Source of the DNA: Oreocharis arfaki
Taxonomy: Eukaryota > Chordata > Aves > Passeriformes > Paramythiidae
Reading direction: 5' to 3'
Length of the DNA stretch: 64,000 bases
Assembly (NCBI GenBank): GCA_013398015.1
Contig: VZRR01011459.1
Span: 258,536 to 322,535, forward strand
In this document: positions 34,649 through 47,009 of the stretch, one piece after another
Layout of the letters: each line of letters opens with the position of its first letter
Numbering within the stretch: position 1 is the first letter of the stretch
Position numbers and translations under genes: made by a program
The notes under the pieces: model-generated
What the model was told of the DNA's origin: nothing
Seen by the model: only the letters and a program-made list of their open reading frames with translations
The model's database searches: none

Positions 34649-34715
34649 GCACAGAACGTGGAGGTCTGGCACAGAACGTGGGGGTCTGGCACAGAACGTG
34701 GGGGTCTGGCACAGA
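34649..34715. repeat. 20-bp tandem repeat, 3.3 copies
   Basis: Unit GCACAGAACGTGG(A/G)GGTCTG starts at 34649, 34669 and 34689, with seven bases of a fourth copy. Copies 2 and 3 are identical and copy 1 differs by one base, so the expansion is recent. Confidence 0.97.
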
Positions 34716-35869
34716 CTCTCCAGGTCAGCCTGCACAGCTCTGCCCCTTCGTTTGGGTATGCAGTGAAACAGGAGCTGGAGCCAGCGTGCAGCACATTCCA
34801 CACTTCCCAGGGAAATCTTCATGGACACAGGGCACGGACACTGGAAAGGAGCGGGGAGTTTCCTCGGCACCCTGGCCGAGGGAAGCTGGTGTGGCCTGAC
34901 CTGTGAGGCTTTGGGGAATGCTCTCTCGTCCTGGCTGCGATGCTCAGAGGAACATCCCTGACAGCCAGGGCAGAACGGAGCAGGGGACAAGGAGACATTT
35001 CCATCAGTGAAGAACATCTCTGTATTCCAGTTTCCAGGGAATCCCTCGGGACTTGTGGAAACCTTTCAGGCTTTCTGCTGCCTCCACGACCCCCTTTGGG
35101 CTGTGTGAAAGCCCCGGGAGGCTGTCACAGGAGAAGCCTTCTCCTCTTCTGCTGTATTTCCTCGGGGAACGATCCAGTCCAGGCAGTTAATGCGGAGTGA
35201 CATGGGCACATGCTTTTCCTCCTCGATCCCCACCTCCTCCATGGGATCCATTTGAAAGGATAAAGGAGATTCAGGCTGAACTAAGTGCCTTATCCCCAAA
35301 CACTCTCTCCACATTAAAGGCTATTCCACGAGAACAGCTGTAATGTAACATAAGCCCCCTCCAGCTGAGCTTCCCTGTCCTTCATCGGGGAGCTGCAGCA
35401 GACACCTGGGGTCTCTGGGAGCCGGGCAGGGCTCTCTCTCCATGCTCACATCTCTCAATAACCCACACCTCCTCCTGGACAAGCGTTCCTCACCCAGCCT
35501 GGGTCCCTCCTCACAGTATTTAAAGGCTGGTAAGTAACAACGATGAGCCCTTAAGAGAAGGGCTCTCTGACCTTGCTTTAGGCTGGCGCCTCCCGCTGCT
35601 GTCCCAGATCTGGTTACCTGATATCCACTTTTCCCTGCCAGCTCCTAGAGCCAGACCTTTCTTCAAGGGCAGGAGGATCAGCCTGCCCCTGTGGACATCC
35701 CCAGCATCCATCCTTTGATTTGCAGTGCGCTCACCACGGGGTTCGAAGGCAGAAGGGAAGAAGGGGATTTCCTCCAGAGGAAAAATCCTGGGAACAGAGT
35801 GGCTGTGGCACCAGACACGGAGTTTCCTGGCGGATCAAAGGCCAGGAGTCCTTCAGCCCCTTTGTCAGG
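34716..35869. other. Unique sequence, no gene seen
   Basis: Mixed, moderately GC-rich sequence with overlapping short frames and no recognised gene, RNA or transposon. Confidence 0.5.
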
Positions 35870-36330
35870 CAGTTTATTTTGCCTTTGTCTTTGTCGACCT
35901 GTACTTGGAGATGCTAATTCGATTTTCCATTGAGAGGTGCGGATATCTATATTATTTTCCTAAAACTCCAGAGAATATTATAAATTTCTTTTTATTGCTT
36001 CCAGCCATGTTATTTAAAGTAATTAACCTTAATTTATAAATTTTTATATCAAACTGCCTTTTAACTTTTAGAACTGGCAGGAGAAGTCCATTTCCCAGGG
36101 CTCCTAATAGTTCTCCATTTAATCAAAATTCATCCATCAGATTCCAGTGTTAAATCATCTTTTAATTGGGAGTTACATTCTGGTTAATAGTTTTATAATT
36201 CGCCGCCTCTAATAGTTTTTACCACAGGGATCTACTCCATTTTTTCTCACTCTATTATTCCTGGTGTTCAGCAGGGACATTTTAAAAACGTTCACTTCCC
36301 CTGCCTGTTCTTTGTGATCTCATTAATTCT
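35870..36330. promoter_or_regulatory. Candidate conserved noncoding element
   Basis: AT-rich unique block: GCTAATTCGATTTTCC, AGTAATTAACCTTAATTTATAAA, CCATTTAATCAAAATTC, CATCTTTTAATTGGG, TTTATAATTCGCCGCC, GATCTCATTAATTC. Nearly frame-free. Dense homeodomain-like TAAT cores. Confidence 0.42.
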
Positions 36331-36890
36331 TGATAGCAAGTTCCCTTTCTCCTCATTACTGGAGCATAACTACCTTTATCACTAGGTGAAACCTTACTCA
36401 TTTCTACAAGTGCTCTCCAATTTTACTTTTTTTTTTTCCCCCCTCCTCTTAAATAAAATAACAATCTGCGATTTATTTCAGAAAATAATGTTCTGTGTAC
36501 TGTGTATGGTCATGGTGCTTGACACTTGCCGAGGTTTCAGAGTGGAGATTTTTTGGGGCAAGAAATTGCTCTAACTTTGTGTTCGCGGTGTTTCTCCCAG
36601 CGGGGCCCTCACACTAGCTGAGTTTTTCCAGGAGATATTTCCAATTAAAAATATAAACTACTGACACTAATGAGAAAAAGCAAGGGACAGATTGACAGGA
36701 ATGGCAGATCTTTCTGGAGGGGATGGCTCTGTGTGACCCACACGCCTTTTGCCTGCTCTGGTGTTCTGCTGCGAGCGAGGAGCGGGATTTGGCCTCGGCA
36801 GCTCCGCACGAGGTGCTTGGTTTCACTCCAGGTGAACTCCACAGTGCAACTGTGAGCCAGGGCCTCGCTGGTGCAGCTCTGAGCAGTCAG
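36331..36890. other. Unique sequence, no gene seen
   Basis: Contains a T/C run near 36426-36447 and mixed sequence. Short overlapping frames only. Confidence 0.5.
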
Positions 36891-38100
36891 GGCAGTGTTA
36901 CATTAGCTTGGGATCCTCCTCAAACCATAAAAGCAGCCCGAGGAGAGGTAAATAACCTTGTATACGAGGCAGTAAAGCCAAGCTTGTTGTTTTTTCTAAA
37001 AAAATGCCTAGAATTAGCGTAAAATTAAATTTGAAACCTTAATCCTCCAAGGGCTGATTCTCAATTTGCAGATCCACAAAACCTCTGCAAATTACCCCAC
37101 CAATCCTACTGACAGTCTTATAGGAATATGTTATATTGACTACCCGAAGTCAGGCTCTGCAAAGGAGAGCACACTGTAAAGTGCCATCGGAGAGAGCGAG
37201 GAAAAAACAATCTCCAAAGGTTTATATCTCAGTCCCTTGAACAGTCCCGCAGAATCATTCCATATATAACTTTCTGCAAGAAAAATAGGATGGACAAGTG
37301 TAAACAGAATTATTATACAATTACAGTGGCCCTTGCAATAACTATAACACTGTCCACTGTAATTTTTATGTCTCCATAAACAACCGGCACTGCAGGGTTC
37401 CTCTAGCCCTCCTCTCGCCCCACGTGGCAGTGCAATAACTTTTCCTAGTTAAAGCATGCATCAGTGCAGTAATTTGATATGACAATGATTACAAAATACT
37501 CCAGCAGTTTTAATTGACTAGTGTTGAGATCATATCACCAGCAACAGACAAGATCTTATCTCGTGTATGACTTCCATCCCGCCTGACTGGGACAATATTT
37601 ATGTTAATAAGGATCGCAGGCATTAGCCAAAGCATTAAGTCTTCAGCTGTGCTAACTACATTTAGATGCAAACAATAATTTCACAGGCTGCTGGCCACGC
37701 TCTCCTATGCGCGTAGTGGCCACAAATAAATAAATATTTAGGTTTTTGCACGGTACAAAATCCATCGAAGGAGTTTTTCCTCCAGGAAACCCAGATTTCA
37801 GGATTCCTTGAGAGAAATTTGGCTGCAATTCAGCGGTTAAAAAGTCGCCAAAGCCTGATACTGTATCTGAAGAAATTACCATAAAAATCCGAGGCAGTAT
37901 TGTGCCTCCCGTATGCAGAGCAGGCAGACTATTACCTCCTCTTTTGTTGCTGCTGCAAACATTTACTTGGAGAGACCTTATTGTCAATGAGTTTTTGACA
38001 GAGGTCAAAGTATTTCTGAGTGAAACTGAAAGAGGTCTGGGACTTATATCAGGCAGCTGACAGCGTCAACAATAGCGTGTTTACTCATCCTGCATGCTGG
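36891..38100. promoter_or_regulatory. Longest candidate conserved noncoding block
   Basis: About 1.2 kb without a transposon, tandem repeat or convincing frame. AT-rich unique words run throughout: TAAATAACCTTGTATACG, AGCGTAAAATTAAATTTG, TTATACAATTACAGTGG, CAGTAATTTGATATGAC, TTTTAATTGACTAG, GGACAATATTTATGTTAATAAGG, AGACAAGATCTTATCTCG, ATTTAGATGCAAACAATAATTT and AGAGGTCAAAGT (AGGTCA half-site). By sight this is the largest enhancer-like block in the window. Confidence 0.48.
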
Positions 38101-38204
38101 AAAAATTAATTAAAAGTGTTTGTGAGATGTTCTGAGCTGGCAGAAGCCTCGCATGCTTTTGGTAATGAGGATGCTGGTCTTGTCTGCGGGAGGAGGAAGC
38201 CTTG
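38101..38204. other. Spacer before CR1
   Basis: Short unique sequence; nothing recognised. Confidence 0.4.
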
Positions 38205-38481
38205 TGAAGGGGCTGGGGGAGCTGGAGCTGTTCAGCCTGAGGAAAGGGAGGCTTCAGGAGATCCTTATTGCTCTTTGCAGCTTCCTGGAAGGAGGTTATG
38301 GTGAGGGGACTCGGTCTCTCCTCCCAGACAGAGGATGGCATCCTGACAGGATGGCAGGAAACGGCCTGAACTTGCGCCAGAGAGGCTTAGGTTGGGTATC
38401 AGGGAAAAAATCTCCTTGGAGAGGATCGTAAAGCTTTGGAACAGAGTGCCCAGGGAAATGTTCAAAAAACCTGTGGATGTG
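38205..38481 (+). mobile_element. CR1 LINE fragment with internal deletion
   Basis: Sense CR1 words in order: 'GAGCTGTTCAGCCTGAGGAA', 'GGCTTCAGGAGATCCTTATTG', 'TGGAAGGAGGTTATGGTGAGG', 'GGTCTCTCCTCCCA', 'CCTGAACTTGCGCCAGAGAGG', 'TTAGGTTGGGTATCAGGGAAAA', 'TTGGAACAGAGTGCCCAGGG' and 'TTCAAAAAACCTGTGGATGTG'. About 24 bases expected between the last two words are missing. The terminal tail is also absent. This is the longest CR1 piece here. Confidence 0.92.
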
Positions 38482-40490
38482 TCAGGGTTTTTCTGTCGGT
38501 CAATGCCAGCTAACTGAAGCACCTTACAGACTCATCCCCTAAATCCAGATAAATTCAGACAAATACCAGCAGTGATGCAAATTACAGATTGATTGGACAT
38601 TAAAACCAGTGCCTTTGGTTTTGTGAATATATATGCACACACACTTCTAATATTTGGCCACTTAAAATATTCATCAAGTACTTTCATTCTGTTGCTCTTC
38701 ACTAATGCATTTTTAAATGCATTTCTCTCGAATCAGCCCAGTCTCCTCTTTCATGAATCCTTATCTCTGTCCTATGGGCATCTGTATCCCTGCCCTAATG
38801 TTCCACTGCACAAGAACTGAGCTGCTCATAACCCTAATCATACAAAACCAGATGATTCATTACTGAAGTGGATGAAAGAAGGCATTAAATATTGGCATAA
38901 AGGAGAAAAGATAAACTGGTACCAGAAGGTTCATCTCTACTAGCTAAAGTGTTTGGGGACACTGCAGAAATAAACCCAGGGTTATAAACACTGCCCTGGA
39001 TTAGGAACCTGGAAGGAAATCTGGGAGAACGAACTTCTGTGCCCTGTTTTGGACAGGGGTCTGCCTGGGTGGCTCCCACTGAGGGATCAGGGCTGGCCAG
39101 GGCTGGACCATCCTGGGTGAAATTGTGAAGGATTTGGGCTCGGTGTTACGCTGTTGGTAACTGTGGCCATTCACAGCCATGAAACAACTCGAGAATTACT
39201 GAAAGCTAAAAGAACCTTGTGGGCTCTTTTGGACTGCAGTGTGGATGTCAGGGATCTTTATCTCTTCCTACCAAGTGAGGAGATTAAGGAATTCTCTTTG
39301 TTTCTTAAGGCAAAAGGCAGCTGAATTCAGTGGACTTCGGGAGCTTGGACTTGAGGAGAGGGTCAGGTCTTGTAAAACTTCTGACTAAGTGAGAAAAAGA
39401 GGGAAGCAACCCTGCAGAGATGAACTGCACAGCTGTAGGAGGACATCAGTGATTTGGAAGGTGACAAATACAGCACTCTTCACCACACTGGTCTCAGACA
39501 TGAACTAGGAGACAACACCAAGGACACTACAAGTTGCTCTTTGATGCACCAGCCCCAAACCATGAGGATGGGCCTCTGAGGAGAGGCCAGGGACTGGGTG
39601 GGCAGCAGGGAGGGGCCAGGCAAAGCCGTTCGCACGGGGCCCCCCAGCTTTGGGGGGTTATCCAGGAAATAAAAGAGGAGCTGGGTGGGAGCAGCCCTTC
39701 CCCTCCAGCGGGGTGAGTGGAGCCTTTGCCAGGCTGCTGCGATGTGACCTGCTTGGGGTGTGCTTCGGAAAGCTGCTGCCTCGGCTCCGAGCCTTGCATG
39801 CGAGGCTTCCACGCGTGGTTCATCTCCCAGGAAAGGTAAAACATTCCTGCTTTTTGTTCTTCTCTGGGGCTGGGATGTGCAGGAGGTGGGCGAGGACGTG
39901 GCTGTAGCAGTGGGGTGTTCCTGCGTTCGGCCTCTCGTGTTCCTGCCTGGTAAAACGTGAAGGGCTTTTATGGCCGTGATGGTTTGTTCCTGCTGCTCTG
40001 GCCTCTGGGAATGTGCCTGGACGCGTGCGGCTGGCAGCCCTCTGCAGCAGGGCGGTCTCTGCGTCTGGGCCTCCTCTGGAGAAGAGGAACAAGGTGGGGA
40101 TTCCAGGTGGAAAGCGCCCGAGCTCGAAATAAATCCGTGGAACTCCATTTTATTCCCTTTTACCGCTCAGGTGGTTTCTGTGCAGCGCTTCCCTGGAGCC
40201 CACGTCCCAGAGCCCGTGTACAAACAGTCCCTCAGGCACGGATGAGCTGTCCCTGGAGAGCCGGGGAATCGGGCAGCCGGCAAAACAGCGCTGAGCATCC
40301 TCTCTCCCTGCCGATGTCGTGTTCAGCTACGTGCTGTGATGTAAGGCAGCCCTAAATTACGAGCGAACAAACACAACCCCCTGTCGTTCTTCATCTGTCT
40401 GCTGTGTGGGCAGAAACTCATCTGGTAGCCCGGAACAAAGTGCCGGGGTGGATGGGAGCCAGGGAGGCGGCTCGAGCCGCTCCTCCCGCG
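38482..40490. other. Unique sequence, no gene seen
   Basis: No supported gene. The 222-aa minus frame at 39480-40148 is long but overlaps plus frames and has no recognisable domain. 38580-38720 is AT-rich with an octamer ATGCAAAT at 38575-38582. CpG is moderately raised around 40010-40130 and 40430-40500. Confidence 0.5.
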
Positions 40491-40640
40491 GAGATGCTGC
40501 GATTTAGTGAGTCATTAAGAAATAATACGGGGTGCATCGCTCCCTCTTGTTCTCTCCGCACATAGCCAAACAGAAAACACGCAACATGATCTCGTGCGTT
40601 TATTTCGGGTGAGGGATAATGGCCCTCGGAATTAAACACC
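40491..40640. promoter_or_regulatory. Short candidate conserved noncoding element
   Basis: Unique block with TTAGTGAGTCATTAAGAAATAATACGG, ACATAGCCAAACAG, CGTGCGTTTATTTCGGG and GGAATTAAACACC. No repeat or accepted frame. Weak, by texture. Confidence 0.3.
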
Positions 40641-41503
40641 AGCTGTCTTTAAAGGGAGCAAAACGCTCTGGCCGCCCTGCCTCTGTCCCCTGGCTGACTG
40701 CTGTACTTTACTCCAAAAAGTGGCAGTGAAAGGGGAAACCCTTACAGAACTAATTTAGTTAAAATTTACACTCCTTGATTTTGTGCCTCTTCTTTTCTCC
40801 TCTTCTAGTTCTGTGGCTATGATGCAGTATTGATCCAAAGATCTATAGGATCATACCATGGCTCCAGGTGGGTGGCAGAATTGAGGCTAGGCTTCATTTC
40901 CATCTGAATGGTGCAGAAAATAATTCCACTTTCCAGCTTTTATTGCTCAGAACATTGCATTTCTCTCATTGCAGTGTATGGGAATTAGCTCTGGAGGAAA
41001 GAAATGATTTTTTTTTTTTCCCTCCCCCCTTGATGTAGAGTGGAGCAGAAGGATTCAGGAAGAAGTAATGCAGGAAAGCAGACAGCAAGCTCATTGCTGT
41101 TTGAATTAGGTGCAGCTGGATTGCTCTAACGAAAAGGGACTGCTCACACGGGGTTCAGGTGGTGTTTCTGTGGAGGGATGGTCTCCAGGCTGCAGATTCC
41201 TCGTCTGGCTGGGACAGCCACTGATAAATGCAGGGACAGCAGAGCAGGCAGCAGCTCAGCTTTGTTCTAGGTGTCGGTGGGAGGGCATGCACGGTGGAAA
41301 TCTGGTTCTTTTCTATCCCATCCTGATGCAAAGGCTGAGGAGAGCAGCTGAGGTGATGAGCCAGCCTGGGCTGGTAGTGTTGCCATAGTTCATTCAGTCT
41401 GCTGTGTGAATTTAGTAAACCAGAAGGAATTTCCCTGCCAGAGGAGTAGGCTGCCACCTGTCCATCAACTCGGCCGCCTTAAACTCATGTCTCTGGTATT
41501 GCA
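40641..41503. other. Unique sequence, no gene seen
   Basis: Mixed sequence with a T run near 41007-41021. No gene recognised. Confidence 0.5.
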
Positions 41504-41575
41504 TCCTGCTAGAAGAGTTTTCCACAGTTCTTTCCTGCTAGAAGAGTTTTCCACAGTTCTTTCCTGCCAGAGGGG
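41504..41575. repeat. 29-bp tandem duplication
   Basis: The unit starting TCCTGCTAGAAGAG begins at 41504 and 41533 with identical sequence, and a third partial copy (TCCTGCCAGAGG) begins at 41562. A perfect pair of copies means a recent event. Confidence 0.95.
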
Positions 41576-43190
41576 GAGGAAGGAGAAGCTCAGTGACGTG
41601 CCAAGGAAATGCTGCTGTCTGTGCATCCAGGAAAGGAAGCAACTGGGGAAAGCCTTCCAGAATCCAGTGGCATACTCTAATAGACACAGCTCACAAAACA
41701 TTACCAGCATGCTGTGCCTGGTTTCAGAAGCACAAGGTCTTGGGAAGTCCTCACCAGTGCCAGTGTCTCGGGCAGCAGTCGAGGGGAAGTAAAAAAAAAA
41801 AAAAAAAAATCTAAAAGGGTTTAGGATAATTTATGAAGGTTCCTGTAACGCCGTAACCGGCAGGATGCTAAATGTTTCTCATACCAGAGAGGTGCTCTCA
41901 GGAGAATACCTGTCCTCCTGAAGCATTTCCTTCTGACACAGAATAGATGCTGCTGCTGCCTGGTGTCGCTTTAGTCGTGACACTTTACATGACAGCAGTG
42001 GGATTTTGCTGCCCTGCTCACCCAGCTGGTCCCACCCGCGAGGCTGTGCCCGGGCAGGTCTCAGAGGGTGCTGATCTCTCATTAGCACCCTGAGCGGCGC
42101 CTGCTTGGCTCACAGGCTTTGAAATGTGCTCTGGGCCACAGGATTTGTGCTTCCTGTCAATGACAAGTGGAGCAAATATTGACAGTGCTCTCAGAGACTC
42201 CAGTTACTATTGCTCTTGTTAATTCAGGGCAAAATTTATCCTCGTGCCACAGGCCTGTGTTAGTCCGTGCTGTGGAAACAACTGGACTGCTCACTCACAT
42301 TTTTTGCTGTGTGGGCAATAAGTGAAAGATCTAAAAAAACTAAGGGTGTGTTTGGTCATCTGTGGGGTTTTTTTGCTTTTTTTATCCCCATACTCTTCTT
42401 TTCTGTTTCTAACCTGTTCTGTTGATGTTACTTCAAGTTGGGAGAGGGGGAGATGGAAACACAGAGAGCAAAATAGTAATTTTCCTCCTGAAGCCGGTGA
42501 ACTTGTGGGCAATGCCCTGAACATCTATCACTTTTAAAGACTCTTAGATTTAAAGAAGGAAAAAAACCCTGTAAAAAAACAGACGTGGAAAAAACCTGGA
42601 TTAAACTGTCACTCATTCACAACCTATCCAGGAAACTCATCCATGCCCCTACAGGTAGCTAGTTATCCCATCAGGAATTTCATATTCTTGTCTGAATCCT
42701 GGAACACAAATTGCTCCAGCGCTACGGGTCTGCCTTGATTAGGGTCTGCTGACACAGATGTCCCCAGCATGTGTTCCTAAAAAGCCTGCTCAAATAACTG
42801 CTTCTTTCCCCAAAGGGATCAAAGGTTGAGATGGTCTTTCCAGAGCTTTAGCCAGGCTGTGCAAAGCATCTGCAAAGTTTAATCCCTTAACCTTTCCTTC
42901 CCTCCCTCCTTGTCTTTTTTTTTTTTCTAGGATGATATAAATGGAGTTTAAGGGGTTATATATTTTTTTTTTCTTTATAAAAACAGCTATTACTTGTGAA
43001 GAACCCCTGGAAAAGAAAGCATAGCCTTGCTTTTTAGCCAAGAGACAGTTAGGTTTTGGCTGCTCTGTGAAGGATAAAAGCCCAGAATGCCTCTGTACAC
43101 TTGTGCAAATATCTAACGTTGACATCTTCTGCCAGCTGCTGTTGTGGCTTCTTTTTCCTTGATGAACCAAATCCTCTCGTGATGTGGCCT
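41576..43190. other. Unique sequence, no gene seen
   Basis: Contains an A run at about 41791-41809, T runs near 42917-42929 and 42963-42972, and mixed unique sequence. Frames are short and unrecognised. Confidence 0.5.
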
Positions 43191-43560
43191 CTGAGCGCCA
43201 CTATAATTAAAAGAATTAAAATTCAATTTGAGCTATTGTCGTTACACAATGCAAAGTTCAACACCACTGAAGGTTGATTTTATTGATCCCGTATTGGGCG
43301 CTCCGTGGAAATCAGCTACCTTGACACAAACGTGGTATTGGCAGTAGAAGGCACAAATGGTCCAGCTCCAGCCCTTGCTCGCCCTAATTTTACTGTTAGC
43401 AGCACCTCTCACAGTTGAGGCAGCATTTCTGTCTTAAAACATGTTATTTCTAGATCACTTTGGTCCTGGAATTATCGCCAGCTTAAATAGCAACGTAAGA
43501 TTTACAGCCTTGGCAGAAAAATATATGTGTGAGAGTTAAATGCTACAAAGCTTGTTAAAA
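43191..43560. promoter_or_regulatory. Candidate conserved noncoding element
   Basis: Unique block with CACTATAATTAAAAGAATTAAAATTC, GAGCTATTGTCGTTACACAATG, TTTTATTGATCCCG, CCCTAATTTTACTG, GGAATTATCGCC. ATTGT and ACAATG SOX-like words are present. No repeat or frame of note. Confidence 0.42.
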
Positions 43561-44800
43561 TTGCAGCTGTCAGTGGCAGCGAGGAACCCCGTTCTTCCTG
43601 GCAGCTCACGTGGTTGTCTGGCTTTTTGTCTCCCCTTGCTCTTCTACTGTTCTGGCCTGCATGTATCTATTTTCTTTATTTATTTTGAACCACAGACACA
43701 AAGTTTACGTGAATTTTTCCGAACCCGTTTCATTAAGAAACAACCAACTGTCGCCATCAACCGTCTCTCCATTCAACACAATCACTTCCAAGAGACTGGA
43801 TATTGACTTGAAATCGGCTCTTCCCGAGTGCCAGGTGCTTTTAAGCACTGATGAGAATTGTTCCTGCTCTCTGAAACCGCTCCTCTAAGCCGAGCAGCTG
43901 CAGCTCCTGCTCGGTGCAGCAGCGCTTCCCTCGAACACGGCAGGGGCTGGGCACTGGGAAGGGTGAAGCTGCTGCGAGAGGGGTGTGAAGAAACCCTTCT
44001 GGAAGGTAGGGAGGCACTTGGACAGCAAGGCCGTGGAAAAGGTTGCTCTTTGGAGCCATCTTTCCCAGTCTTTGTATCGGTGTTTTCAGTTTGGATCAGA
44101 GGCGTGGAGCTCTGCTTTTCCCTCGAGTGCCTCCTTGCACCGGAGCTGTGCTGCGGTACAGTTAAGTGCTGATCATGACCAAGGAGTGAATGGAGGTGGG
44201 AGAGGATTCCTGGGCAGCTTCCTTGCCTCCATGGGAGGCTCCATCCCCCTGTCCATGCACTGGACCAGGAACCAAGGAGCAGCTTGTGAGACTGAACCCC
44301 AGCAGGGCAGAGACCAGAAGCTGTGCTCTGTGTGTGCCTGAGCTTTCTCTTCGCATGTGCCGCCTGCCCTGTTGCCCTGGTTTCCAGTCCTGGAGACTCG
44401 TGCGCTGTCCAGTCGTGATGACACCTAAACACCCGGGGTTTGTCCTCCCTTCGGTAGAGAATCTGGCTGGGAGCTGCCCTTGTGGAAGAACCAAGGGCTG
44501 GATGACAGAGGTTTGGTGGCTGACCGCTGTAAATGCGATTCCTGCCCCTGCAGGCACACCCGGGGACGCGAGTGGGGTCTGCACAGACCCGCACAGCTCA
44601 CCCGGAGTGGGAGCTCCCCGGGGCGGAGAATCGCCGCTGCTGGGATGGAGCCGAGCCAGGGGTGGGGCAGGGACACCCCAGCACATCCCGAGCTCCGGGG
44701 GAGGACAGAGCTCTTCGGGAAGGAAAAGGGTTGCTGGTTGTTTTGACAGAAGTCGCAAACTGCCTGGGAAGACCTTGTCTGCAGATTGTGTGACTGCTGC
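43561..44800. other. Unique sequence, no gene seen
   Basis: GC-rich to the right. The 270-aa minus frame at 43782-44594 and the 222-aa plus frame at 44190-44858 overlap head-on and have no recognised domains, so neither is called. CpG is modestly raised at 44550-44700. Confidence 0.5.
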
Positions 44801-45220
44801 TCAGCTCATTGCTACCTCATTAGCAAGGAGTCACCTAATTAGCGAGGCGAGCTGTTAATTATGTGTGTACTGCGTTAGGTTTAAAAATGCTTTTGGATGT
44901 TAAATATTTTAGCGATAAAGAGTTGCCGCTAAATTATTTTCTTTCTGTATGGATTTCTTTCCTCTGACAGAAGGGAACAAATCATGCACTGCTGTAACCA
45001 CCACAGGCTGGGGAAAACCAACTGGATTTCTTCTGGCGGAGTTGGCACTAATGAACAGAAATAATTTTTTAAAATAAGGTAAAATGGCAAAGACTTGGTA
45101 AGGTTAATAAGATAGCGGAACCCCCGTGTGTCCAATCAGTCTTGATAAGAGAACAAAAGCTACATGTTTGCTAAAATAACTTTAAAAACAAATAACATTG
45201 ACTTTCCACACCTAGTGGAG
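44801..45220. promoter_or_regulatory. Candidate conserved noncoding element
   Basis: AT-rich unique block beginning GCTCATTGCTACCTCATTAGC, then GTCACCTAATTAGCG, GCTGTTAATTATGTG, TAAATATTTTAGCG, GCCGCTAAATTATTTTC, CACTAATGAACAG. Repeated TAATTA and TTAGC homeodomain-like cores within 150 bases. No repeats; low frame content. Confidence 0.45.
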
Positions 45221-46740
45221 ACCAAATTTTCACTTGCCTGCATGCCTGCTCTCCCGGCATGCTCGGACCTGTCACCGTTCCGGCTCTCCCCAGGACAGTG
45301 TGACTTTGATTTTTGACTGCTGGGCAATCTTTTTCATCAGATGGAGCTGGATTGCAAGGTGGAAATTAGGTGTCCCTGCATCTTCCCACTCCTCCAGCTC
45401 ACACGAAAATTTTGTGTTGAGGACATGGATCCACTTCCTACCGGCCCCGCCGCGTGAGGCTTTGATTAGCAATTATTTCTGAGATATTAAAAAACACAAT
45501 AGATGTTGCAGGGCTCTGGATTTTTCAATTAGGATTAAGGGGAAGGAAGGGCTGTGGTCACAACTCGATAGCTGTTTCTCCATGTCAGAACGCGAACTAT
45601 TGGCACTGCCTTATGATCCTGTGTGCGTGTGTGCTCGTGTGCCAACACTTTGGTGTCTTAACTGTGTCTCTTTGCATTGATTCGTTGAATTCTGACTTTT
45701 ATTATTTTTTTGGGGGGGGTGTGTGTGGAATAAACTAAGGCAGACAGCACAGAATGCTTTGCTCTTGATCTCTCAGCAATGTGTCTTTACCCTCACCCTG
45801 CTCCTCCTTTCTGTATGTGCAGTGGGATAGCAAAACTTCAGATTTAGCTTTAGAGAAGAATGAAACCACTTCAGCCATTGCTGAATAAAACTCAGATGGG
45901 ACCTTTGACCTGCAGGACTGTTCTATCTTTCGGCTGATGCCTTGCAGATGCACAATGGCAGTGTCCTGGTGACAGGACTTTAAACAGGGCACTCCCCAAA
46001 AGCTGCTGGCGTTGGGCTCCTAAAGAACTTCTGAGGAACACATTCTGGAGCTGAGCTAATCCAGGATACTGAAACACTGCACAGCTGAAGATGTGCATTG
46101 CCCTCAGCTGTCAAATGACAGAGAATTACAAACAGAAGTGGAAACCAACACCTGCAAGTACAGCAGTCGGCAATGAGACAGAAGTGCAGAGGAATCCCGG
46201 AGGAGATGCACAGATTCTGGGGCACAGGGCAGGTACCCCGCTGTGTGCAGCACCTGGCACTGGGAGGGCTCCCAGAGCTCTCCTGAAACAGTTCTTCAGA
46301 CACAGATAAAGCACAGTGGGGTGATATCTTTAAAGTAAAGTGTCCACTCTAATACTGTAAAAGGACTTTTGGGCAAGGAAAAATAAACCTCCCTGTGCGC
46401 AGTTTGTCTTGGGGTGAAGCTAGAGGCGAAGAAGAAATACTTGGGGCTTCTACCACTGATTGCACTACGGGTTTAAATTCTTATTTGATAGTCAATAAAG
46501 ACAAATTACGCTCAAAAACAGGCTCTGCAGAGGAGTGAGCTGGCAGTTTGCAGGAGGGGGTGTGTGGGGTCTTGACGTGCAGCCGCTTGCAAAGGCTGGG
46601 GGAAAAAAATTTTCGACTGCACATTATCTGAGTGAGCTTCCATATTTTACCGTGACACCGACTCCGAGACTCATTTCCCTGGGTTAAGTAGTGTGGGGTG
46701 AAGTATCTGCCTCCGTGCCTCTCCCGATCCATCTGCTGCG
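45221..46740. other. Unique sequence, no gene seen
   Basis: Mixed sequence. A G run and short GT stretch lie at about 45710-45727. Frames overlap and are unrecognised. Confidence 0.5.
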
Positions 46741-47009
46741 GGATCCTGGGCATTTAACCTGCAGCGCCTGCTGATGTATGACCGAATCAGAGAAAAGAGG
46801 CCGCGCTGTTTAACCCTCTCCCTTTGTAGCTGCACTTAATGAATGTCACACAGGCCCACTATAGAAATGATGGAACATCCATTCTGGCAGCAGGAACAGA
46901 GCCCACCGTGCAATGATACGGTGAAATATGCTGAAAATATTCGCAGGAGCCCGGGAACATAAACCCATGATTATTTTTTTCCCTTAAATCTCAATATTTT
47001 AGCCAGTTT
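46741..47009. promoter_or_regulatory. Candidate conserved noncoding element
   Basis: Unique block with CTGATGTATGACCGAATCAG, CTGCACTTAATGAATGTCACACAGG, GCAATGATACGGTG and AAATCTCAATATTTTAGCC. It runs into the assembly gap, so it may be cut short. Confidence 0.33.

Noticed and set aside
39480..40148. Minus-strand frame of 222 aa
   Set aside because: No recognised domain and overlapping plus frames; consistent with chance in GC-rich sequence.
43782..44594. Minus-strand frame of 270 aa, the longest in the window
   Set aside because: Low-complexity GC-rich translation, no recognisable domain, overlapped by a 222-aa plus frame; no splice or promoter context.
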